DNA from: Bacillus sp. AFS073361
GTDB lineage: Bacteria; Bacillota; Bacilli; Bacillales; Cytobacillaceae
Assembly (NCBI RefSeq): GCF_002567005.1
Contig: NZ_NUZU01000024.1
Coordinates: 1-38,810, forward strand
DNA length: 38,810 nt
Direction of reading: 5' to 3'
The notes under the pieces are model-generated. The model was given only the letters and a program-made list of their open reading frames with translations, was not told the DNA's origin and did not search any database. Positions 25,530-34,001 of this stretch are shown here, piece after piece (positions within the stretch are counted from its first letter, which is position 1; every line of letters begins with the position of its first letter). The position numbers were made by a program, and so were the translations under genes.

Positions 25530-26627
25530 TTGGAAGTCAATCCGTTTTTAAATAGAGTTCAAGCTTTACGAAAGATAATGGAAGAGAGACAACTGGATGT
25601 ATGTTTGCTATTTAATCGAGCCAGTATCCGATATTATACAGGACTTCGTATGAATACTGCTTCCTTTAGTATTCTATTAATTTCACAACAAGATATAAAG
25701 TACGTTGTGGCACGCTTAGATTTAAAACGGGCTCTGAGGGATTGCTGGATTAAAGAAATTCTCCCTTTTCCAGAAGATACCCCTGATTATCTTACGGTTT
25801 TAAATCATTATTTTCATAAACGCAAAATAACACGGGTTGGTGTGGAGCTGCCGGAACTTAACTATGCTACCTTCCAGTACCTTCAAGAGAAACTGTCAAA
25901 TGCCCATTTTGAAAACATCGCATCTGAAGTTGGACGGTTGCGGATGATTAAAAGTGAGGAAGAAATTCAAATTATTCGTAAGTCTGCTCAAATTGCCGAC
26001 AAAGCAATGCAAGAAGCGCTGAAAGCAGCTAGAGCAGGGATGAAGGAACACGAAGTAACAGCTGTTGCCATGTATACGATGTTAAAAGAAGGCGCTGAAA
26101 ATTCATCATTCGAGATTTTTCTCGCTTCCGGTGAGAACAGCTGGCTGCCACAACGATATGCTTCAGATAAAGCTTTGAATCCTAATGAATTAATCTTGTT
26201 AGATATGGGCGCAATTTATCAAGGTTATTGCTCCGATATTACCCGAACTTTTTCAGTAAAAGAAACTACGCTTGAACAGAAACGGCTGTTCCAAGATGTA
26301 TTAAGAATTCAGCAGGAGACCATTCAGTCCTTGCGTCCAGGAGTGCAGGCTGGAGAGATTGATTACATAGCAAGACAGAAGATTCAAGAATTAGGATATG
26401 GCGATTACTTCCCGCACTTAACGGGACATGGATTAGGCTTAGATATTCATGAAGGCCCGATTATCGATAAGGGAAGAACTGATATTCTTGAAAAGAACAT
26501 GGTGGTAACAATCGAACCTGGGGTATATCTGCCTGGAGTAGGGGCTGTTCGAATCGAAGATATGGTTCTAATAACTGAAGGCGGTTACGAAGTATTGACC
26601 CAAACGAAGCGTGATCTAATCAATTGA
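25530..26627 (+). CDS. M24 family metallopeptidase (Xaa-Pro peptidase/creatinase fold), copy 2
   Basis: A 365-residue M24 protein with an N-terminal creatinase-like domain ([20 protein letters not shown]) and a catalytic domain carrying the full ligand set: [18 protein letters not shown] (two Asp), [15 protein letters not shown] (His), [12 protein letters not shown] (Glu) and [13 protein letters not shown] (Glu). It is therefore probably an active dinuclear peptidase such as a prolidase. The TTG at 25530 is chosen because GGTGAGG lies 4-5 bases upstream; a GTG at 25521 in the same frame lacks a site. It sits between the two DUF917 genes, 38 bases before the second one. It is clearly paralogous to the M24 at 14471. 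Confidence 0.85.
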   Translation: MEVNPFLNRVQALRKIMEERQLDVCLLFNRASIRYYTGLRMNTASFSILLISQQDIKYVVARLDLKRALRDCWIKEILPFPEDTPDYLTVLNHYFHKRKITRVGVELPELNYATFQYLQEKLSNAHFENIASEVGRLRMIKSEEEIQIIRKSAQIADKAMQEALKAARAGMKEHEVTAVAMYTMLKEGAENSSFEIFLASGENSWLPQRYASDKALNPNELILLDMGAIYQGYCSDITRTFSVKETTLEQKRLFQDVLRIQQETIQSLRPGVQAGEIDYIARQKIQELGYGDYFPHLTGHGLGLDIHEGPIIDKGRTDILEKNMVVTIEPGVYLPGVGAVRIEDMVLITEGGYEVLTQTKRDLIN

Positions 26628-26665
26628 GCTAGCGAAAAGCAGCCAATAACCAAGGAGGAAATGGG

Positions 26666-27790
26666 ATGAGTGTGTACGACATCCTAGAAAAATGGGGTAT
26701 TACCGATTATAAAACATTAACAAGACAGGATATTGATGACATTACATTAGGTGCTTCCATCCTTGCGACTGGTGGGGGCGGAGACCCGGAAATCGGACTG
26801 CTATGGGCTTATAACGTACTAAATAAAGGGAAAGAAATCGTATTAATTAAACCTGATGATGTACCAGATGATGCGATGATCGCGATGGGGGGATGTTTAG
26901 GAGCCCCAGTCGTTCTAACGGAAAAAACTCCAAACGGAAGCGAATTGAATATTGCATTTCAAAAATTAAGTGAATACTTGAATCGTGATTTTGTTGGAGT
27001 CATTCCACCAGAAGCTGGTGGAGTTAATACAACTGTTCCGATGGCAGTTGCTGGTGAAATGGGCTTACCTGTTATTGATGGTGATGGGATGGGCAGAGCT
27101 TTTCCTGAATTACAAATGACAAGTTTTCATATTGGAGGCGTTTCAGCCAGTCCGGTTGTAGCCATTAATGAAAAAGGGTTTGCTACGATTATTGATACTG
27201 CAGATGCTTACATGGCTGAGAACATTGTTCGACAAACAGCAATGTCCTATGGCGGAATCAGCTGGATTGCAGGATACCCAATGAATGGGGAACAACTGCG
27301 AGCAACATGTATCCCAAACACAGTAAGCTTAACACTAGAGTTGGGGAAAAAAGTAAGGGAAGCTCGCAATGTGCACCATGATCCGATTAAAGTGGTTGAA
27401 GAAATTACCGGTGGATGGAGCGCTTTTAAGGGGAAAATTGTTGATATCAATCGCGACTTCGGTGCAGAAAGTACAAAAGGATTCTCCATGGGACAAATTA
27501 TCATGGAAGGATTCGGAGAGCACAAAGGAACCACGGCTGTTATTGATTTTCAAAATGAATGGTTGAAATTAACCATTGATGACCAATTAATCTGCTTGCC
27601 TCCTGATCTTATTACGATATTAGACTCAGAAACAGCTGAACCCATTCGAACCGACATTGTGAAATACGGGTACAGAGGAACGATTGTCGTCATTCCTGCC
27701 CATGATCGAATGAAGACGGAAAAAGCAATCGAAGTTTGCGGCCCGCAAGCATTTGGCTATGATTTGGATTTTGTCGCACTGAAAAAATAG
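26666..27790 (+). CDS. DUF917 / S-methylthiohydantoin desulfurase-like protein, copy 2
   Basis: A 374-residue paralogue of the protein at 23969-25138, sharing nearly the same N-terminus (MSVYDILEKWGITDY), LGASILATGGGGDPEIG, GDGMGRAFPELQMTSF, YGGISWIAGYPMNG and IDFQNEWLKLTIDD. Differences cluster around the presumed active region: VIPPEAGGVNTTVPMAVAGE replaces IPLECGGVNSIVAYAVAAE, so a Cys present in copy 1 is Ala here. This may reflect a different leaving group. AAGGAGG precedes the ATG. It pairs with the M24 gene just upstream rather than with a HyuA protein. Confidence 0.87.
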   Translation: MSVYDILEKWGITDYKTLTRQDIDDITLGASILATGGGGDPEIGLLWAYNVLNKGKEIVLIKPDDVPDDAMIAMGGCLGAPVVLTEKTPNGSELNIAFQKLSEYLNRDFVGVIPPEAGGVNTTVPMAVAGEMGLPVIDGDGMGRAFPELQMTSFHIGGVSASPVVAINEKGFATIIDTADAYMAENIVRQTAMSYGGISWIAGYPMNGEQLRATCIPNTVSLTLELGKKVREARNVHHDPIKVVEEITGGWSAFKGKIVDINRDFGAESTKGFSMGQIIMEGFGEHKGTTAVIDFQNEWLKLTIDDQLICLPPDLITILDSETAEPIRTDIVKYGYRGTIVVIPAHDRMKTEKAIEVCGPQAFGYDLDFVALKK

Positions 27791-27828
27791 ATTGCAAGGA
27801 TGCTAACACACTCACAATTAAGGGGGTG

Positions 27829-27870
27829 ATGATTCAAGACTACTTTCTTGCATACGTAATCGTCAGTTGA
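27829..27870 (+). CDS. Possible 13-codon leader peptide before HyuA set 3
   Basis: An AAGGGGGTG ribosome-binding-like sequence is followed by ATG and the frame MIQDYFLAYVIVS, then TGA. The frame lies in the 143-base gap before the set 3 HyuA gene. It may be a leader peptide or a remnant; length alone gives no support, so only the strong ribosome binding site argues for it. Confidence 0.25.
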   Translation: MIQDYFLAYVIVS

Positions 27871-27933
27871 GTCATTGGAAATCTCTACTTAAAAGCTTGG
27901 ATGTAAGAATATATGAATATAGGGGGAAATGCT

Positions 27934-29985
27934 ATGCGAATTTCAGTTGACGTTGGTGGTACTTTTACCGATGTTGTGACACTCGATCCAGTTTCAGGCG
28001 ATCTACGCCTTGAAAAGGTAGAGACCGTCCCACACAACCCTGCGAGCGGTGTTCTGGAAGGATTCCGTAAGGCAGAAGTTAGTTTCGAGGAAATAGATTA
28101 CTTTGTACATGGGACAACTCTTGGCCTGAATGCTCTTCTAACTCGTACAGGATCTCAGGTAGCAATCGTTACAACCAAGGGGTTTAGAGATGTTTATGAG
28201 TTAGGGCGTACTGATCGTGATTCCATGTACGATTTTAAATACCGTAAACCGGAATCATTAGTCCCAAGGCACCGGCGCCTTGAAGTGAGTGAGCGTCTTG
28301 ATTATCAAGGAAATGTTCTGACGAAATTTGATCGCGAAGAAGCGGTTAAATTGGCTCAACAACTTCGTGAAGAGGGAGTTCCATCCGTAGTAGTCTGCTT
28401 CTTACACAGCTATATCAACCCGAATCACGAACTTGAAATGGAGAAGGTGCTTCTTGAAGAATACCCAGAGGTTTCAGTGACTTTATCCCATCGATTAACA
28501 CGAGAATATCGCGAATATGAACGGACAAGTACAGCTGTTATTGATGCGTATATCAAGCCAATCATGCGTACTTATTTGGATCGACTCGACAGTGAATTAC
28601 AGGAAGAAGGCTATCAAGGCCAATTCTTACTTACCCGCTCAGGCGGCGGTGCCATGACAGCGAAAGCAGCTAAGGAAGAGCCTGTTCATTCAGTCATGTC
28701 CGGGCCAGCAGGTGGTGCAATTGGTGCAGCATATTTATCTGAACTGACAGGACATCCGAATTTGATCACCCTAGATATGGGTGGAACAAGTCTTGACACC
28801 ACTATGGTCGTAGATGGGCAGATTGCTATAGAAAACGAGGCATTAGTTGAGAGTTTACCGATATCCACACCAATGATTGATATTCGTACGATTGGTTCTG
28901 GCGGCGGGAGTATCTCATGGATCGATGACGGAGGAGCCCTTCAGGTTGGACCAAAAAGTGCGGGTGCAGACCCAGGCCCTGCATGTTATGGAAAAGGCGG
29001 AGTAAATGCAACGTTTACCGATGCTGCCCTAACGTTAGGTTATTTAGATGATCAGAACTTTCTTGGGGGAGCGATGACCATTGATCCTAATCTTTCCCGT
29101 AATGCAATTAAGAAGCTTTCCGATCGGTTAAACCTTTCTATCGAGCAGGCAGCAGCTGGTATCGTCCGCATAAGTGAGGCGAAGATTACTGGTGCGATTC
29201 GAGAAATATCAGTAGAACGAGGGTATCACCCAAAAGATTTTGCCCTTCTTGGCTTTGGCGGCGGTGGAGGACTCGTTTCCTGTAACGTTGCACGAGAGAT
29301 TGGTATCCCAACTGTTATTATTCCTCCAGGAGCAGGTAATTTCTCAGCATGGGGAATGATGATGGTCGATGTAGTGTATGATTTTGCTCAAACCTTTGTA
29401 ACAGGTCTAGTAAACGCAGATGTTAATGAAATTACTAGGTTGTATGGCAATTTGGAAGATAACGGACGTGAATCTCTTGGCCGCGATGGATTTACCTCTA
29501 AGGATTGCAAGTTTATTCGTTGGGCAGAGATGCGTTATGCAGGCCAAGAGCATACTGTTAAGATTGAGATCCCGGGGGACGACATTACACCAGCTCACAT
29601 TTCGGAAATTGCCGCAAACTTCGGTGATGCCCATGAGACGCAATATGGTCACCAAACAACAGATCCAGTAGAAATCGTTACCCTTCGTGTGAGAGCTGTT
29701 GGCGTCCTTGCAAAACCGAGAATTGCCAAGCTTGAAGCAGGGAATGGTGACGGATCAGCCGCTCGTAAAGGCAGCCGCTCGGTCTACCAATCTAGCCTTA
29801 ATAGTCACGTTGAGTATGAAGTTTACGATCGATTCAAGCTGCTTGCCGGAGATGAGGTAGCCGGTCCAGCCATTCTAGAAGAGCCTAGCCACACCACCAT
29901 TTTACACGAAGGTGACGTTCTAACGGTTGGAGAGTATGGAGAACTTACCATCGCTATTTATAATGATAGAGGAGGTATAGCATGA
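27934..29985 (+). CDS. Hydantoinase/oxoprolinase family subunit A (HyuA), set 3
   Basis: A 683-residue HyuA subunit: RISVDVGGTFTDVVTLD, FVHGTTLGLNALLTRTG, VMSGPAGGAIGAAYLS, LDMGGTSLDTTMVVDG and LGFGGGGGLVSCNVA. The ATG at 27934 is preferred over 27913 because AGGGGG lies about 7 bases upstream. Base composition differs from sets 1 and 2: the row 28261-28320 has 31 G+C in 60, against 19 in 60 for 10501-10560. The HyuB gene overlaps the stop by four bases (ATGA), and an M19 dipeptidase follows, giving a HyuA-HyuB-dipeptidase cassette. Confidence 0.92.
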   Translation: MRISVDVGGTFTDVVTLDPVSGDLRLEKVETVPHNPASGVLEGFRKAEVSFEEIDYFVHGTTLGLNALLTRTGSQVAIVTTKGFRDVYELGRTDRDSMYDFKYRKPESLVPRHRRLEVSERLDYQGNVLTKFDREEAVKLAQQLREEGVPSVVVCFLHSYINPNHELEMEKVLLEEYPEVSVTLSHRLTREYREYERTSTAVIDAYIKPIMRTYLDRLDSELQEEGYQGQFLLTRSGGGAMTAKAAKEEPVHSVMSGPAGGAIGAAYLSELTGHPNLITLDMGGTSLDTTMVVDGQIAIENEALVESLPISTPMIDIRTIGSGGGSISWIDDGGALQVGPKSAGADPGPACYGKGGVNATFTDAALTLGYLDDQNFLGGAMTIDPNLSRNAIKKLSDRLNLSIEQAAAGIVRISEAKITGAIREISVERGYHPKDFALLGFGGGGGLVSCNVAREIGIPTVIIPPGAGNFSAWGMMMVDVVYDFAQTFVTGLVNADVNEITRLYGNLEDNGRESLGRDGFTSKDCKFIRWAEMRYAGQEHTVKIEIPGDDITPAHISEIAANFGDAHETQYGHQTTDPVEIVTLRVRAVGVLAKPRIAKLEAGNGDGSAARKGSRSVYQSSLNSHVEYEVYDRFKLLAGDEVAGPAILEEPSHTTILHEGDVLTVGEYGELTIAIYNDRGGIA

Positions 29986-31745
29986 CTAGGAGCATAGAAT
30001 TAAAAAATAGTGCGCAAACAAATGTAGATGATCATGCAGAACAGATTAAAGTTCAAGTTATTCACAACTACCTGCTGTCAGCAGCTCGGGAGATGATGAG
30101 GAATTTAAAGCGTACCGCTTATGACACGATCATCTATGAAATTCAGGATTTTGGACTTGGAATTTATGACCGCGAATGTAGATTACTAGCTGAATCACCT
30201 GGGTTGGCTATTTTTACTCGTGGTAATGACTATGCGCTGAGAAAAATGGTAGAGTTTCTCGGTGAAGAGAACATTCATGAAGGGGATGTCATCCTCTTTA
30301 ACTATCCATACTGGAGCTCTAACCACACATTGGATGTACTAGTTAGCTCACCAATCTTCTATCAAGATGAGCTGATTGGGTATGCTGCCTGTAAAGCACA
30401 CTGGCTTGATTTGAATCAACAAGATCCTGGGTACTGCTTAGATACTACCAGTATTCATAGAGAGGGGCTCATTCTTCCAGGGCTAAAAATTTACAAGCGT
30501 GGCGTTCGTGATCTAGAGGTGGAGAATCTTATCAAATTCAACTCTCGTATTCCAGATCGAGTGATTGGAAATATGAACGCTCAGATTTCTTGCTGCCACA
30601 CCGGTGAAAAGCGGGTACAAGAGTTGGTACAAAAGTTCGGCCTAGAAACTTTTAAAGTGGCAAGTCAAGAGATATTAAACCACGGTGAACGGATTGCTCG
30701 TGCGCGCCTTGCTGCTCTGCCAAAGGGAACATGGTCTGCCGAGGATTGGGTTGATGATGATGGGGTCGAAAAAGACAAAATGGTTAAAATTAAAGTGACG
30801 GTTACCGTAACTGATAGCGAATTTATCGTTGATTTCACCGGTACGGATCCAGCGGTTGCAGGTCCTATTAACCTGCCAATTGGGATAACCGAAGGGGTTG
30901 CAGCACTGGCTTTCAAAGGGCTCACAACTCCGGATTCTCCAGCAAATGATGGCAACTTCCGTCCATTACGCGTCATTGCTCCGGAAGGTTCTTTGGTAAA
31001 TGCGCAGTATCCTGCGGCAACTTTTACAATTTGGCCATCTATTCACATTCCGGAGATTATTTGTAAGGCATTAGCAAATGCGATGCCAGACATAGTACCT
31101 GCATGTTCAGGTGGAGAGGTCGTATCGGTTATGGGTGTCGGTACACATCCAGTAACCGGTAAAGTTTGGCTTGAAGCCACAAATGAAGCGGTGGGCTTTG
31201 GTGCTCATGCTGGAGGCGACGGCGAAAACGGAATTATGCACTTATCAGAGCCAGGCTGCAGAAATAACCCGATTGAGGTATTAGAGACCAAGGCTCCACT
31301 ATTAATTGAAGGCTATTATCTTCGTCAGGATTCTTGTGGAGCTGGAGAGCACCGCGGCGGGGTAGGAGCGACTCGTGTATATAGATTTACTGCTCCAGGG
31401 AATGCCGTAACGATTCTAAAGAAAACGAAGACAAAACCTTGGGCACTAAATGGTGGCCAGGAAGCCGATTCCAATCATATTATGCTATGGCCTGGAACCG
31501 AGCGTGAGGTGCGTACAGGGGCGATTAATCAACCTTTGGAAGCCGGTGAAGTTCTAATCAGCAGTGCAGGCGGCGGCGGAGGATGGGGAAATCCATTTAA
31601 CCGCAGCGTTGAGAAAGTGCTTGAGGATGTACGTAATGGCTATGTTTCACAGGAGAGCGCACAGCGTGACTATGGGGTAGTTATTGATACAGCCTCGTGG
31701 ACGATTGACACTGCTGCCACTGCTAAACTGAGACAGGCACGATAG
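29982..31745 (+). CDS. Hydantoinase/oxoprolinase family subunit B (HyuB), set 3
   Basis: A 587-residue HyuB subunit with an extended N-terminus before VQVIHNYLLSAAREMMRNLK, then YDTIIYEIQDFGLGIYD, CKAHWLDLNQQDPG, GFGAHAGGDGENG and SAGGGGGWGNPFNRSVEKV. The usual ND.Y.GGTHL.D core reads NYPYWSSNHTLD here: the HxxD pair remains but the Asp after Asn is Tyr and the glycines are lost. GGAGG lies before the ATG that overlaps the HyuA stop. The changed core suggests a different substrate from sets 1 and 2, though the rest of the protein looks intact. Confidence 0.9.
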   Translation: MTRSIELKNSAQTNVDDHAEQIKVQVIHNYLLSAAREMMRNLKRTAYDTIIYEIQDFGLGIYDRECRLLAESPGLAIFTRGNDYALRKMVEFLGEENIHEGDVILFNYPYWSSNHTLDVLVSSPIFYQDELIGYAACKAHWLDLNQQDPGYCLDTTSIHREGLILPGLKIYKRGVRDLEVENLIKFNSRIPDRVIGNMNAQISCCHTGEKRVQELVQKFGLETFKVASQEILNHGERIARARLAALPKGTWSAEDWVDDDGVEKDKMVKIKVTVTVTDSEFIVDFTGTDPAVAGPINLPIGITEGVAALAFKGLTTPDSPANDGNFRPLRVIAPEGSLVNAQYPAATFTIWPSIHIPEIICKALANAMPDIVPACSGGEVVSVMGVGTHPVTGKVWLEATNEAVGFGAHAGGDGENGIMHLSEPGCRNNPIEVLETKAPLLIEGYYLRQDSCGAGEHRGGVGATRVYRFTAPGNAVTILKKTKTKPWALNGGQEADSNHIMLWPGTEREVRTGAINQPLEAGEVLISSAGGGGGWGNPFNRSVEKVLEDVRNGYVSQESAQRDYGVVIDTASWTIDTAATAKLRQAR

Positions 31746-31760
31746 GGGGCACGTAACATC

Positions 31761-32843
31761 ATGAAATTTATCGATTTGCATAGCGATATTCTGGTGGACG
31801 TGATTTGGCGTCGTTCACGAGGTGAGAGTCGGGTAATAAGCGAACGCCATTTGCCGGCACTGCGAAATGCCGGCATTAATGCACTAGGTCTAACCATCTG
31901 GATTGAATTAGACCAAACTCACCGGGCGGCACCTCGTACTAGGGAGGTGATGGCTGCACTTGAAGCAGAATTGAGAGAATCACCGGGAGAACTCGCAATG
32001 GTTAGAACCCCTGCTGAGGCTGAAGCAGCGATCAGCTCAGGGAAGCTTGCAATCCTGCTAACGATAGAAGGAATGGCGGCGCTTGATGAAGATCCATCCC
32101 TTTTGTCCGATTTATTCGATTTGGGACTAACATCAGGACTGTTAACGTGGAATGAGACGAATGCTTTTGCGAGCGGATTTCCCGGCTATAATTATGCCGA
32201 GGCACGGGCACTATCCCAATCGGGAAGTGGTTCGTGGCTAACTGGACTTCAGGGACCTGGAGAAGGAGAGGTTCGAGGCCTTACGGCAAAAGGGCGTACT
32301 CTTCTGATGGAGATGGCACAAGCGGGAGTCATGCTGGACTTGTCCCACTTGAATGAAAAATCCTTTTGGGACGCAATCAACGCCTATCCAGGTCCGGGAG
32401 TATTTGCATCGCATTCCAATGCGAAAGCGCTATGTGCAATCTCGCGCAATTTAACAGATGATCAGATAAAAGCCATTGCTGAGCGAGATGGAATCATTGG
32501 CCTCAATGCATTCTCAGCATTCGTACATCAGGAAAACCCTGGTATTGATCGATTTATCGATCACGCCGTGTACATTGCCGGTCTGGTAGGGACACGACAC
32601 CTTGGCTTCGGGTTTGACTTCATCAACTATCTGGACGCAGAAGCGCTTGATAGTATTGGTGGCACGCTCCCCAAAAATCCTGAACTAAATGGTGCGGTGG
32701 ATGTACCGAATTTGCTGGAGCAAATGCGCAAGCGGGGTTTCTCTTCAACAGAGATAGAAGGTATCACATGGGGGAACTTTGCTAGAGTATGGGACTCTGC
32801 TATTTGTTATAGCAACACAGTGAAAGTGAATAAGGTGAAATAA
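31761..32843 (+). CDS. Membrane dipeptidase (peptidase family M19), canonical
   Basis: A 360-residue renal-dipeptidase-type zinc enzyme with all metal ligands: His7 and Asp9 (FIDLHSDILVD), bridging Glu103 (LLTIEGMAAL), His196 (MLDLSHLNEKS) and His218 (FASHSNAKAL). RNLTDDQIKAIAERDG is typical of the family. M19 enzymes hydrolyse dipeptides, often tolerating or preferring a D-residue at the C-terminal position. The gene is 15 bases after the set 3 HyuB gene with no terminator between, so it is probably co-transcribed. It is GC-richer than its downstream neighbours (row 32281-32340: 32 G+C in 60). A terminator follows directly. Confidence 0.92.
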   Translation: MKFIDLHSDILVDVIWRRSRGESRVISERHLPALRNAGINALGLTIWIELDQTHRAAPRTREVMAALEAELRESPGELAMVRTPAEAEAAISSGKLAILLTIEGMAALDEDPSLLSDLFDLGLTSGLLTWNETNAFASGFPGYNYAEARALSQSGSGSWLTGLQGPGEGEVRGLTAKGRTLLMEMAQAGVMLDLSHLNEKSFWDAINAYPGPGVFASHSNAKALCAISRNLTDDQIKAIAERDGIIGLNAFSAFVHQENPGIDRFIDHAVYIAGLVGTRHLGFGFDFINYLDAEALDSIGGTLPKNPELNGAVDVPNLLEQMRKRGFSSTEIEGITWGNFARVWDSAICYSNTVKVNKVK

Positions 32844-32858
32844 TCAAAAAGGATAAAG

Positions 32859-32896
32859 GTAAAAGGGGAAAGGCTTAGCTTTTCCCTTTTACTTTA
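32859..32896 (+). terminator. Rho-independent terminator after the M19 dipeptidase
   Basis: GTAAAAGGGGAAAGGC pairs with GCTTTTCCCTTTTAC around TTA (one bulge), followed by TTTA. It ends the set 3 HyuAB-dipeptidase transcript. Confidence 0.7.
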
Positions 32897-32931
32897 GAAA
32901 AGACTCCAATATAGTAGGAGGGCTAATATAA

Positions 32932-33942
32932 TTGAATAGAACAGAGAGTTTACAACTTCACAAAAAAGCAATCATAATTGACGCGACCTGTCCATTAGGA
33001 TCATTGGAAAACTACTATAAATTGTGGATCGACGGAGGGGTTACAGTAATGGCTCCCACTGTGGCAGTCAATCAAAATTGTCGAGAAACAGTTAGTCTCC
33101 TTGCCACATGGTTAAAGAAAATCAAAGCAAGTGATGACTTGTTACTTGTAACATGCGTAGAAGTTATTTATAGGGCTAAACGAGAAAATAAATTAGGAAT
33201 CATTTTTCACTTCCAAAACTCTCTGCCTATTGAAAACGATTTGGACCTTTTGTCTGTTTATCACCGGTTAGGCGTAAGGGTTATCCAAATCTGTTATAAC
33301 GTAAAGAATTTTATTGGTGACGGTTGCACAGAGCGAACTAATAGTGGATTAAGTGAATTCGGTATAAACGTAATCAGAGAAATGAATCGTGTAGGAATAT
33401 TGGTAGACTTAACCCATACAGGTTATCAAACAACCATGGACGCAATTAAGATATCTGAGAAACCTGTCATATTTAGTCATTCAAACGTGTTTAACTTGTG
33501 TCCATCACCTAGAAATCTTAAGGATGATCAAATAAAAGCAGTAGCCGAAAAAGATGGTGTCATCGGGGTTGTTGGTTATCCAGCATTTGTAACCTCAAAT
33601 AATCAAGCAACGGTTGATGATTTGATCGACCATATTGATTATATTAGAAAACTTGTTGGTATCAGACATATTGGAATTGGGATGGATTATTGGGAAGGCA
33701 TGGATGGGATTGCAACTCTTGGTGAATCGAAAAAGTTATATACAGAATTAATTGATACTGGTAAATGGAAGGCAGATTGTTACCCTCCGCCGCCATGGAG
33801 ATATCCAGAAGGAGTAGAAAAACCATCACAGTTCTCAAATTTAACAGATGCGTTAATTCGTAGAGGATACTCAGAGGAGGAAGTCCTCATGATATTAGGT
33901 GAAAACTTCCTTCGAGTTTACAAAGAAGTGTGGAAAGGATAA
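32932..33942 (+). CDS. Atypical M19-family protein with altered metal ligands
   Basis: A 336-residue M19 homologue starting at TTG (32932) behind TAGGAGGG. The usual VIDGHNDLP ligand motif reads IIDATCPLG, so the His and Asp ligands are Thr and Pro. The usual bridging Glu reads Gln95 in LGIIFHFQNSLPIENDLD. The two later histidines remain (LVDLTHTGYQTT and IFSHSNVFNLC). SPRNLKDDQIKAVAEKDG and GIGMDYWEG confirm the fold. An IIFxFQN variant is known among M19-like proteins near N-methyl amino-acid catabolism genes in Pseudomonas (the dgcAB region), so this looks like a defined subgroup rather than decay. It may bind one metal ion or act on a non-dipeptide substrate. It lies upstream of the proline racemase gene. 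Confidence 0.85.
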   Translation: MNRTESLQLHKKAIIIDATCPLGSLENYYKLWIDGGVTVMAPTVAVNQNCRETVSLLATWLKKIKASDDLLLVTCVEVIYRAKRENKLGIIFHFQNSLPIENDLDLLSVYHRLGVRVIQICYNVKNFIGDGCTERTNSGLSEFGINVIREMNRVGILVDLTHTGYQTTMDAIKISEKPVIFSHSNVFNLCPSPRNLKDDQIKAVAEKDGVIGVVGYPAFVTSNNQATVDDLIDHIDYIRKLVGIRHIGIGMDYWEGMDGIATLGESKKLYTELIDTGKWKADCYPPPPWRYPEGVEKPSQFSNLTDALIRRGYSEEEVLMILGENFLRVYKEVWKG

Positions 33943-34001
33943 GAAACACGCTTGTTGTTTAGGGATAGGACCAAATTTTAAAGTGAAAGAGGGGTTACGG
34001 A

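Noticed and set aside
22351..27790. Ergothioneine catabolic cluster
   Set aside because: DUF917 hints at thiohydantoins, but no ergothionase, urocanase-like or imidazolonepropionase-like genes are present.
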